A DNA stretch of 25,659 nt from a virus: positions 1-25,659 of the IMG/VR virus record IMGVR_UViG_3300030116_003392. One strand, written 5' to 3'. A program made the position numbers and the translations under genes. Positions 11,112 through 20,000 of the stretch are shown one piece after another. Below the pieces are notes generated by a model. It made no database searches and had not been told where the DNA came from. It was given only the letters and a program-made list of their open reading frames with translations. The stretch's first letter is position 1; each line of letters begins with the position of its first letter.

Positions 11112-12641
11112 ATGGACAATGTTCAAAAGTTCATGGCGGCATTTCGTGGATTTGATGGCGCACATGGACAGACAATTATTACGGGAGGGCGTGTAAATGG
11201 TAAATCGGAAGCCAAAACGCGAATCATCCGTGAGCCGATCACGGCAGAAAAAATCCAAGAACACTTCGATGGTGGAAAAGGTATTGGTAGTATTCCTATC
11301 AATGCTAACAATCAGTGCTCTTTCGGTTGTATTGATATTGACACCTATCCTTTGGATCATGCTGATCTTGTTGGCAAGTGTAGGCAACTGGATATTCCGG
11401 GCGTTGTCTGTAGATCCAAAAGCGGTGGGGCGCACATTTACTTCTTTATCGATGGTGAAATTCCTGCGGCGGATATGCGGGACAAGCTATCGGAAATTGC
11501 GGCAGTTTTGGGACAAGGTAACGCAGAAATATTTCCCAAGCAGGAAAAACTCCTTGTCGAAAGAGGCGATGTCGGAAACGCTATCAACCTTCCCTATCAT
11601 GATGTCGAACGCACTCTCCGTCCCGCGTTCACAAACAAGGGAAAGGAGGCGACTCTACAGCAGTTTCTGGCAATGGTGGAAAAGTCGCGTAAAACACCTA
11701 GCGAGTTTATGTCTATCCAAGTTTCGGGCGGCAGTGAAATACTTGTCGAAGCTCCGCCGTGCTTAGAGTGTCACGTTCGCAATGGAGTTGGACAAGGCGG
11801 TAGGAACTGTGTGGCGTTTAACCTTGCCACATATTTCAAGAAGCAGAACCCGAAGCAGTGGAAGCAGGACATAGAGTCTGCCAACCATTCGTATTTCAAG
11901 CCACCGCTTCCTGCATCTGAGCTCGTCACCATTCAGGATCAGATAGAAAAGAAAGACTATTTCTATCAGTGTACCGAGCCGCAACTCGCTATGCACTGTA
12001 ACAAAAACCTGTGTCGTCAACGCAAATACGGCATCGGCAACAGTGCTCGAAGCGTCGAGATTACTGGTCTGACAGTCGTGAAGTCAGAGCCGCGTATATG
12101 GTTTGTCGATGTGGCAGGTGCACGTCTCGAACTCACAACAGAGCAACTACAAATGCCCACGCAGTTTCAACGTGCTTGCATGGAGCAACTGAATTTCATG
12201 CCACCAAAACTCAAAGAGGACACATGGCAGACAGTTGTGAACGTAGCACTCACCGAAGTTGTCGAGATTGAAGTTCCGGTTGAACTGACAAACAAAGGGC
12301 AGTTCATGGAGTTACTCGAGAACTTCTGTACAGGGCGGGTCCAAGCGCAGTCATGGGAAGAGCTAGACCTTAACAAACCATACACAGAAGACGGGCGCAC
12401 TTACTTTAAAATGGCGGCATTGATGAACTTTCTCAAAGCACAAAACTTTCTTACCTACACCAAGGGGCAAGTGCAGGAACGTATCAAAGAATTGAACGAT
12501 GGTCAGGCATCACACCAAGTCAAGAACTACAACAACTCTAAAGCTGAGAAGAAGACGGTGAGAGTTTGGTCTGTTCCCGAGTTCAAAGAACCCATTGATA
12601 TTCCTGGCATCAATGTCGGTGGAGAGGAGATCCCGTTTTGA
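11112..12641 (+). CDS. Archaeo-eukaryotic-type DNA primase
   Basis: This is a 509-aa protein. The first 170 residues are an AEP-superfamily domain of the type also found in TOTE-associated primases: D75-I-D77 metal-binding motif (FGCIDIDTYP), SGGAH (104-108) with the catalytic His, and the EIFPKQ strand (139-144) followed by GNAINLPYH (155-163). The C-terminal half has Cys at 217, 220, 233, 287, 296 and 301, where C287-x8-C296-x4-C301 followed by RKYGIG resembles the Cys-rich region of primase C-terminal domains. It would make primers for the family A polymerase encoded two genes on. The ATG at 11112 has a weak AGGT ribosome site behind the hairpin at 11077. Confidence 0.85.
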   Translation: MDNVQKFMAAFRGFDGAHGQTIITGGRVNGKSEAKTRIIREPITAEKIQEHFDGGKGIGSIPINANNQCSFGCIDIDTYPLDHADLVGKCRQLDIPGVVCRSKSGGAHIYFFIDGEIPAADMRDKLSEIAAVLGQGNAEIFPKQEKLLVERGDVGNAINLPYHDVERTLRPAFTNKGKEATLQQFLAMVEKSRKTPSEFMSIQVSGGSEILVEAPPCLECHVRNGVGQGGRNCVAFNLATYFKKQNPKQWKQDIESANHSYFKPPLPASELVTIQDQIEKKDYFYQCTEPQLAMHCNKNLCRQRKYGIGNSARSVEITGLTVVKSEPRIWFVDVAGARLELTTEQLQMPTQFQRACMEQLNFMPPKLKEDTWQTVVNVALTEVVEIEVPVELTNKGQFMELLENFCTGRVQAQSWEELDLNKPYTEDGRTYFKMAALMNFLKAQNFLTYTKGQVQERIKELNDGQASHQVKNYNNSKAEKKTVRVWSVPEFKEPIDIPGINVGGEEIPF

Positions 12642-14182
12642 CAAGCAATCGTGCACCAACCGCCATAGTCGGACCGCCGGGAACAGGCAAAACACATAGC
12701 TTAATTGAGATTGTGCGTCAACATTTGCGTGATGGCGTACCACCAGAATCTGTGGGTTTCTTTTCGTTCAGCCGTAAGGCGGCAGAAGAGGCAAGAGACA
12801 GGGCTATTGCTGAACTAAACCTAGATCCAAAACGTTTGCTACACTTCAGAACGCTACACTCTCTAGCGTTTCGTCAGCTTGGCTTGAAGCGCAGTGATGT
12901 TATCGGATCGTCAGATTACACAAAGCTTGAAAAGATGCTGGGCGTTGAGTTCCAAAGTTCACGGAGCATGAGTGTGAATGACGGTGAGTTCTTTCGTTTG
13001 GGGCGTGACGGAGATATGTATCTGTCCGTGATTAACATGGCTAGAACTAAAGGCGTTGATCTGGAGAAACAGTTCAACGAGTTCAACAATCCATATCTTG
13101 ACTTCCGTCAGCTTAAAATCATAGATGAAGCATACACGGACTACAAAAAGTCGACTAACAAGATTGACTTTGTAGACATGATTGAAAGCTTTATTGATTC
13201 ACCTGACTGTCCGAAACTTGATTTGCTCATTGTCGATGAAGCGCAAGACCTTGTGCCGTTGCAGTGGGAAATGGTGGACAAGCTTATCGAAAACTCAAAG
13301 CAGACGTACTACGCAGGGGATGATGACCAAGCCATCTACGAATGGATGGGCGTTGACCCAGACAACTTTATCTCTCGTTGTGCAAGCAAACGAGTCTTAG
13401 ACCAAAGCTTCCGTGTACCAAAGGCGGTGCATGACTTGTCGCTAGACTTGATAAAGGGCGTAGAGAAACGTGTTGAGAAGGATTGGAATCCTGTCAGCCA
13501 CGAAGGATCTGTGTCGTTTCATTTCACATTGGACGAGATAGACATGCGAGAAGGCGAGTGGTTGATACTTTGTCGTACCAATCACATACTCAACAAAGTA
13601 GCCAAGGACATGAAAGATTGGGGCTTATTGTACTGGCGTGAGGGTGCGGGGTACAGTGCCTCGACCAGAGTGCTTACAGCGGCTCAAGCATGGACACGAC
13701 TGTCTCGTGGTGATTCTATATCGAAAGAAGAAGCAAAAGTTTTTATGTCTTTTGTTCGTGTAGATAAGACAACTCGCAAGGTTATTGATCACTGGTTCAA
13801 GTACGGCGAAGTTTGGACAACGACATCAAAACCCAGCGAAACATTCACTATGGACAACTTCCGTGAACTAACTAGTTTAAATCATGACGGCAAGAAATGG
13901 TTCGAAGTTCTTGATATTCCTGACACAGAACGAGTGTACATACAGTCTGTGTTACGAGCAGGAGAGAAGTTTGGGAAAGACCCCAGGATCAGACTGTCGA
14001 CGATACACAAGGCAAAAGGCGGTGAAGCAGACAATGTTGTTCTGTTCCTAGACTCGAGTAAAGCGTGTCAAACACTGTCAGATCAAGACTGCGAGAAGCG
14101 TGTTTTCTATGTTGGTATGACAAGAGCACGGCAAAACCTACACCTGATAGAAGGTTCTAGTAGATGGAGTTTTAAGATATGA
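12638..14182 (+). CDS. UvrD/Rep-like SF1A DNA helicase
   Basis: This 514-aa protein starts with TTG overlapping the previous stop (TTGA), after GGAGAGGAG. Motifs in order: motif I GPPGTGKT (12-19), motif Ia SFSRKAAEEA (43-52), motif II DEAQD (200-204), motif III GDDDQAIYEW (227-236), motif IV-like QSFRVP, motif V TIHKAKGGEADNVV (about 455-468), and motif VI VFYVGMTRAR (about 489-498). It is shorter than host UvrD (about 720 aa), lacking most of the 1B/2B insertions, as usual in phages. It is the likely replicative or strand-displacement helicase, sandwiched between primase and polymerase. Confidence 0.95.
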   Translation: MTSNRAPTAIVGPPGTGKTHSLIEIVRQHLRDGVPPESVGFFSFSRKAAEEARDRAIAELNLDPKRLLHFRTLHSLAFRQLGLKRSDVIGSSDYTKLEKMLGVEFQSSRSMSVNDGEFFRLGRDGDMYLSVINMARTKGVDLEKQFNEFNNPYLDFRQLKIIDEAYTDYKKSTNKIDFVDMIESFIDSPDCPKLDLLIVDEAQDLVPLQWEMVDKLIENSKQTYYAGDDDQAIYEWMGVDPDNFISRCASKRVLDQSFRVPKAVHDLSLDLIKGVEKRVEKDWNPVSHEGSVSFHFTLDEIDMREGEWLILCRTNHILNKVAKDMKDWGLLYWREGAGYSASTRVLTAAQAWTRLSRGDSISKEEAKVFMSFVRVDKTTRKVIDHWFKYGEVWTTTSKPSETFTMDNFRELTSLNHDGKKWFEVLDIPDTERVYIQSVLRAGEKFGKDPRIRLSTIHKAKGGEADNVVLFLDSSKACQTLSDQDCEKRVFYVGMTRARQNLHLIEGSSRWSFKI

Positions 14183-16134
14183 GCCAGATAAGTTTCATAA
14201 ACAGAATGGATGGCACAAAAGAAGAGATCGAAAGCGATATTAAAGAGGTAGCCACAGGTGCGTTAGACTCCGATTGGTCGCCTCCTGCGTCGTTCCCGGA
14301 TCACTACAAAGAAGCCAAAGTAATATCTATTGACTTAGAAACCCGTGACCCAAACCTAATGACATTGGGACCGGGCTGGGCGAGAGACGACGGCTACATT
14401 ATTGGATACGCTGTCGCTTTCAACAATTTCTGTGGGTACTACCCTATCCGACATGAGGGTGGTGGTAATCTGCCAGAGGCGGCAGTGACAGGTTACATCA
14501 AAGAAATGATGGCGACTAACATACCCAAGGTCATGCACAACGCTCAGTACGATGTCGGTTGGATGCGTTGGGCGGGCATCGAAGTCAACGGTGTCATCAA
14601 CGATACAATGACTGCTGCGGCTATGCTTAACGAGAACAGGCGGTGGTACAACCTGAACTCCCTTGCCATTGATTATCTCAACGAAAGCAAGAACGAGAAA
14701 GCCATGAAACGTGCGGCGGCAGACTACGGTGTTGATCCGAAGGCTGATATGTGGCGACTGCCAAGCCGATTTGTAGGCGAGTATGCAGAGCAAGATGCAA
14801 GTGTCACGCTTCGTTTATGGGAGTTATTGAGCCGTGAAATGGACAAAGAAGAGGTGCGTAGCATCTTTGATCTTGAGACAGAACTCACACGTTTACTTAT
14901 TGACATGCGTTGGCGTGGTGTGCGTGTTGATTTGGAAGCCACAGAGAACACACGGGCTGAGTTAGAAAAGCGCGAGAAGAAACTTTTAGCAAGCATAAAG
15001 AAGGAAACCGGGTTAGATATAGAACCTTGGAACCCAACGTCTATCAGCAAACTGTTTGATTGGCATGAGTTGACGTACCCCAGAACCGATAAGAGCCAAG
15101 CACCAAGTTTCACGAAACAATTTCTAGCGGCACACCCTCATCCAGTAGCACAGCAGATACTCAGGCTTCGAGAATTTAACAAAGCAAACACAACATTCAT
15201 CGAGAACATACTCAAATTTGAACACAAGGGGCGCATACATGCAGAGTTTCATCCACTTCGTTCTGATGACGGCGGCACTGTCACTGGGCGGTTCTCTTCA
15301 TCAAACCCAAATCTCCAGCAAATTCCAGCACGAGATCCTGAGATTAAGTCTCTTATCAGAGGACTGTTCTTGCCAGAAGAAGACGAGAAGTGGGCAAGCT
15401 TTGACTACGCATCACAAGAGCCTCGTTGGTTAGCGCATTACTGTGCGTCTCTGAAAGGTGCGAACAGGCATGAGCAAATAGACAGTGTGATAACCGCATA
15501 CCATGAAGGGGATGCAGACTTTCACCAAATGGTTGCGGACATGGCTGGCATCACTCGTAAGAACGCAAAGACAGTCAATCTAGGCATCATGTATGGTATG
15601 GGCGTAAACAAACTGGCAGGAGTCTTGGATGTTGACGTGGAATCTGCGAAAGAACTACTCGAAGAATATCATGAGAAAGTTCCTTTTGTTAAAGGACTAG
15701 CCAATGCTGTTCAAGGTAAAGCGGAGCGTGATGGTGTTATCCGCACGATCCTGGGACGTAAGTGTCGTTTTGACATGTGGGAGCCCCGCAGATACGGGCT
15801 ACACAGAGCACTGCCATTGGAAGAAGCCTTGCGAGAGCACGGTCCTAAAGGCAATATCAAACGTGCGTTTACATACAAAGCATTGAACCGATTGATTCAA
15901 GGTTCGAGCGCAGACCAGACCAAGAAAGCTATGGTGGACTTGTACAAAGAAAACATCGTGCCTTTGCTCACAGTGCATGATGAACTGTGTTTCAGTATTG
16001 AATGTGACGAAGAAGGTAATCTCAATGAGGATCAGATGAGAGAGATTGCTATGATTATGGAGAACTGTATCGACGCAACCGTGCCGTTTAAAGTTGACAT
16101 TGCAGTCGGTGATAATTGGGGGCAGATAGATTGA
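14179..16134 (+). CDS. DNA polymerase, family A, with 3'-5' exonuclease
   Basis: This is a 651-aa protein. The exonuclease (DEDDy type) is intact: D52 and E54 (SIDLETRD), D125 (HNAQYD), and Y202-x3-D206 (EYAEQD). The polymerase has RFSSSNPNLQQIP, motif A with D409 (FDYASQEPRW), the O-helix motif B R460-x3-K464-x3-L468-x3-Y472-G, and motif C H600-D601-E602. There is no 5'-3' exonuclease domain. The O-helix position equal to E. coli Phe762 is Leu468. The start overlaps the helicase stop (ATGA). The length fits a phage replicative Pol A. No DnaJ insert was seen in this copy. Confidence 0.97.
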   Translation: MSQISFINRMDGTKEEIESDIKEVATGALDSDWSPPASFPDHYKEAKVISIDLETRDPNLMTLGPGWARDDGYIIGYAVAFNNFCGYYPIRHEGGGNLPEAAVTGYIKEMMATNIPKVMHNAQYDVGWMRWAGIEVNGVINDTMTAAAMLNENRRWYNLNSLAIDYLNESKNEKAMKRAAADYGVDPKADMWRLPSRFVGEYAEQDASVTLRLWELLSREMDKEEVRSIFDLETELTRLLIDMRWRGVRVDLEATENTRAELEKREKKLLASIKKETGLDIEPWNPTSISKLFDWHELTYPRTDKSQAPSFTKQFLAAHPHPVAQQILRLREFNKANTTFIENILKFEHKGRIHAEFHPLRSDDGGTVTGRFSSSNPNLQQIPARDPEIKSLIRGLFLPEEDEKWASFDYASQEPRWLAHYCASLKGANRHEQIDSVITAYHEGDADFHQMVADMAGITRKNAKTVNLGIMYGMGVNKLAGVLDVDVESAKELLEEYHEKVPFVKGLANAVQGKAERDGVIRTILGRKCRFDMWEPRRYGLHRALPLEEALREHGPKGNIKRAFTYKALNRLIQGSSADQTKKAMVDLYKENIVPLLTVHDELCFSIECDEEGNLNEDQMREIAMIMENCIDATVPFKVDIAVGDNWGQID

Positions 16135-16310
16135 TTGAGTATGTATTAGTTTTGTTGGTTGAGTTACACGAGTTCAATGTCTACAGCATGACAGAGGCGC
16201 AGATAAACCTCACTCGTGAAGAGTGTTATGTGTTGGCTGAAAAGATAAACACAGACTCAAACAGCACGAAAATAGCGACGTGTATTCCGTTCGAGAAGAA
16301 ATCATACTAG
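16131..16310 (+). CDS. Small protein coupled to the polymerase
   Basis: This 59-aa protein starts with TTG at 16131, overlapping the polymerase stop as TTGA, with GGGGGCAG 8-14 nt before it, the same design as the helicase start. A TTG at 16116 is the only earlier start and lies too close to the polymerase end. The N terminus is hydrophobic (IEYVLVLLVEL), perhaps a membrane-anchoring or buried helix. The rest contains a helix (TREECYVLAEKIN) and a Lys-rich tail. It ends in TAG that overlaps the end of the opposite-strand gene at 16307. Function unknown. Confidence 0.55.
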   Translation: MIEYVLVLLVELHEFNVYSMTEAQINLTREECYVLAEKINTDSNSTKIATCIPFEKKSY

Positions 16311-16429
16311 AACTGTGTTCTCATGTGATGGCGCGGTCCGTGTTTCTTACGGATGTGTAATCCACGTTTCTTGTTTTTACGTTGTTTACGCTTCGGTGGA
16401 GCGTAGACGTTCATAACCTTTTTAGCCAT
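16307..16429 (-). CDS. Small, very basic protein (40 aa)
   Basis: This 40-aa ORF reads MAKKVMNVYAPPKRKQRKNK, then KRGLHIRKKHGPRHHMRTQF, so about 40% of residues are Lys/Arg/His. AAAGGG lies 5 nt before the start region, and it begins 1 nt after the holin stop, which supports translation. Its stop overlaps the convergent gene by 4 nt. The composition resembles small nucleic-acid-binding or ribosomal-like peptides, or a phage DNA-condensing protein. It is too small to assign. Confidence 0.6.
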   Translation of the reverse strand: MAKKVMNVYAPPKRKQRKNKKRGLHIRKKHGPRHHMRTQF

Positions 16430-16430
16430 T

Positions 16431-16622
16431 TCAACCCTTTATCTTTTTTGTTATCCATAAGACGGCTGCATAGACAAGTAAGCCGTAGATGGTAGCGATA
16501 CCAATGTCTAACAGATGCTCTCTCATATTGTAAATAAATTCGATGCCAGCTTCAACATCACTGGAGCCGCCACCTATTGTAATATTTTTTGTGCCGGAGA
16601 ACTCTTCTATCGTTTGTTCCAT
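16431..16622 (-). CDS. Holin-like small membrane protein
   Basis: This is a 63-aa protein. One hydrophobic segment lies at about residues 38-57 (DIGIATIYGLLVYAAVLWIT), followed by a Lys-rich tail (KKIKG) that would stay inside. The N terminus has an ITIGGGSSD loop similar to small phage holins seen in marine phages. The start overlaps the endolysin stop (TTAATG-type). Its place right after an endolysin is the main support. With only one clear membrane segment, it could be a class III holin or another lysis-accessory protein. Confidence 0.65.
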   Translation of the reverse strand: MEQTIEEFSGTKNITIGGGSSDVEAGIEFIYNMREHLLDIGIATIYGLLVYAAVLWITKKIKG

Positions 16623-17008
16623 TAATACGACCAGATTGTTGGGCGACGTTCGTTATCAAGATCGTCCAGGTGTATAAAGCGTGAGCCGAAGTCTCCCTTC
16701 TGGGCTATACCTACACCTGTAAAGTCTCCGCTGTCCAAGGCAAGTTGCAGGACGTTGAGTGCATCTGCTCCAGAGACAGCAATGTCCACTGCTCTTCCGC
16801 TTGCGTGTGCACCGGGCTTGGCTTTACGAGCTTCGATGGGATGATCAGGACAGCGATAGCCTGAACTAATTGTCATGCCTTTGCCGTAGGTTGATCGAAG
16901 GTTTTGTATCTTCTGCACGAAATCGAGCTCGATTCCCTCTGCGCCGCAATGCTGGCAAGTGAACTCACCCGCAGAAAAGTTCTCAAACTGTGTCCAATCT
17001 TGTTCCAT
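16622..17008 (-). CDS. Endolysin, M15 family peptidase
   Basis: This 128-aa protein belongs to the Peptidase M15_3-type fold: zinc ligands H68 and D75 in GAHASGRAVDI and H113 in FIHLDD, with the SSGYRCPDHP loop (48-57). The N-terminal FSAGEFTCQHCG is the usual opening of these phage lysis enzymes, with a Cys pair (C18, C21) beyond the catalytic core. It would cut peptide cross-links of peptidoglycan at lysis. There is no signal peptide, so release needs a holin, encoded next. The start overlaps the stop of the 1447-aa gene (TAATG). Confidence 0.9.
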   Translation of the reverse strand: MEQDWTQFENFSAGEFTCQHCGAEGIELDFVQKIQNLRSTYGKGMTISSGYRCPDHPIEARKAKPGAHASGRAVDIAVSGADALNVLQLALDSGDFTGVGIAQKGDFGSRFIHLDDLDNERRPTIWSY

Positions 17009-20000
17009 TATGCTCTTCCTAATCTTCTAGCGAGTTCCATGTTTCGCGCTTGTTCAATCGGATTATCACCCAAAATGTCTAAATCTAACGGTGTCTGTGG
17101 TCCCGTAGCGGTGGGTAATGGGGCGGCGGGCGGTGCGCTAGGCGACGAGAGAGGCTGTGACAAAACAGGAACATTTGGTAATTCGCTTCTTTCTACAGAC
17201 ACAGGCTCAATTGGTTTTAGTACATTTGGAAAGGGCATATCTAATCTTAGTTCGTCCAATTCTTCTCTACTTCTTTCGTTAAGTCTTACTGCTGTTTCTC
17301 GAACCTGTTTATATGGAGTTAAACGTCTCTGACCTTCTCGCTCTGACACAGCAGGACGAGTAAGCATACCTTTACCAATAATGATTGGTGAGAACAAACC
17401 TTTTTCTATTTGAACAATATCACGATTTGATAGGTTGGCTTTCTTTGCATTTTTTCGTAAAGCCAATGAGCTTAAACCTAAATCTTGTGCGGTTTTAAAA
17501 TCAAGATAAAGTTCTTGCTGTAGTCTAAACAAATCACTATTTGAATCAGCCCATTGTTCCTCGATCTCTGATTCAGTCGTATCATTAGCTCCTACTATTC
17601 TACTTAGCTCTCGGACAGGACCAGAGTTTCTTACTTTGTTGTATTCAGAAGAACCGAAGTAAACTAGATCAGATGATTTGAGCTCTAGACTACGAGCACC
17701 AAGTGTATTAGCCATAATTTCTTCGTATAAATCAAACTCTCTACCGTAACCTGTAGGACTTTCAGTTGCTGCTCTTGTAATCTTACCGGGGACAACTCCT
17801 CGCGCTGGATCAAGTCTTACAAAGTTCTGAACAATAGAGGGATTCATCGCACCTAAAATATGACGCATACTTTTTACTATTTTTTCGTTCGGATCATCGC
17901 CTATTTCATATATTGGAGCACCTGTTCTACGCTGTCCGCCACGTCCAAAACCTGCCACACTCACAACGTCAGCGATACGTTCAGACAGCAACGCTTCTTC
18001 AACAAACGGTTGTGCTAGTTTTCCAATAAAAGTGAAAGCACCATCAGCTATTTTTTGAATCTCGCCTCTACCTAATGCCTCACCTTTTGAATAAGCCTCA
18101 AGAGCCGCTTTCGCTGGAGCTATCGCAGAATCATACGGAGCATAGTAACTGATCGGCATGTATTGAATATCTCCATCTTTTGGCTTTGTTAAAGGAACCA
18201 TCGTTTGTCCTTCATAGAAATAAGGTTTGCCTCTATCCAAAGCCTCTATCTCTTTTTCAGTAAGACCAAGTGCAGTAGCCGCACCCGCAGCAATGGCAGG
18301 ACTAATGGCTGCCGAAGTTGTTATATATCCTGTGAGCCTTTTCGCGCCGATAGCATTAATTTCACGTTGTAAACGCCGCGCTGCTTCTTCTCCCATCTTG
18401 TTGATCATGTCATCTGTTGCACGAAAAGATATTTCAGCAGCACCCTGACGAACAATGTTATAACTGTTACGAATAATCTCTGCACTAAAGCCTACAAAGT
18501 TACCAGCGACAGGCAATCGAGCCGCCATTTTTGCGATTGCAGGAATACGACTGTATATGGGCATAACATCTTTAACAATATCCGCAGTCCATGTGTCAAA
18601 GAAGCTATCTCCAAACCCATTTGTTTTACGTTTTGCTATGCCTTGAGCAATTAAATCATCTGCGATTAACTCCCAATCAGAAGCTTTGATTGCCGCTTTT
18701 CCAGTTCCATCAAGAACCGAGTTGCGAAGTGCGGCAGCATAACGAGCTCTTTCAGAAATGAAAGCGTTCATCTTCCACAAGTTATCAGCAAAAGCGTAAC
18801 TGGTTTGAAGTCCTCTGATTGGCGCACCAGCTACTTTTACACCCGGAATTTTTTTGGCAGCATCTGTAAGAGTTTGAGTGTAACTAACTATACGCCTATC
18901 ATTCCTCTCAGCCTCTCGTAGAGTACCTCGTAACGTGTCTTGCATTTCCTTTACTAGAACACTGTCTTCGAGTAAGCCGTTTCGTAAGCCTAAGTTATAA
19001 AAGTCTGTGAAATCATCAGATGTCATGTGTGCCATTTTAGCAGCGGACACATTGAAGGCATCGAAGATGTCTCCTGCTCGTGGCAAATGACCATTGGCTG
19101 TACCAAAAAAGATACCAGACGCATAGTTACGAGCTTGAGCCATTGTGCTGAACACAGTCTTTGAAATTTGTGACGCACCTTTAGCTTGGATACCCAACGC
19201 CCATAAGTTACCAAGAGCACTCCTAGCAATAGGACGATGAGTCAAAGCATCATAAAGTTCTTTGCGAACATGGTTGCCAGCAAGAGGACCGAACTGTCCT
19301 CCAAAAACACTCTTTTGTGCTTCAGGAACTTGCACATAAAGAGCGTCTAAATTTTTGCGTAGTTCAGGAGACATGGCTTTGATATTCACCATTTCCTCGT
19401 CTTTTAAAACTGCTGGTGTTGTTTTTCCTGCTTCCAACGATTTAATAACATCATCAGCAGTGCCCGAAATATTTGGATTGTCTAGCAGGTCGTTATACAA
19501 ACGAAAAGATCCCGCAGTTCCAGCCATGTCCGTTATTGTTTGTAAGACTTTTGTAACAGCCCCATCGCGTCCACTTTTTACCTCGCCCATTAACTCACGA
19601 AGCATTGGTGCGTTTTCTAAGATGGCACTTTTTTCTTTGAAGATGTTTTCAGAAAACCTGTATAACGGAACCTCTTTCGAAAAAAGTTTTGTAGCTTCTT
19701 TTACGGAACGACCAATTGTCGCCAGTTGTTTATCTAAGTTTTCAGTTCCTTGTTTGGTTAGAGGATCTATGCGAGGTCTAACACTGGCTACACCAAGACG
19801 ATCTTTAACAACACTATCAAGCACATATTGTTCAGCTACCTGTCTCAAAAGACCTTGATCATCTATCTCTGTTAGTTTTGGTCCGCCATATGTTCTCATA
19901 GCCTCTTCGACTTCATCAACAACAGCTCTAAATTTTTCAGTCTTTGCAAACTTACCTAAATTCTTACGATCAATACCACCCGCATATATTGTGCGTAGAT

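Noticed and set aside
10734-11435. Minus-strand 233-aa ORF
   Set aside because: It lies opposite the ssDNA-binding-like and primase genes, which have clear motifs, good coupling and family matches. It lacks a ribosome site.
19355-19858. Plus-strand 167-aa ORF inside the 1447-aa gene
   Set aside because: Antisense shadow of a long continuous coding frame with no independent signals.
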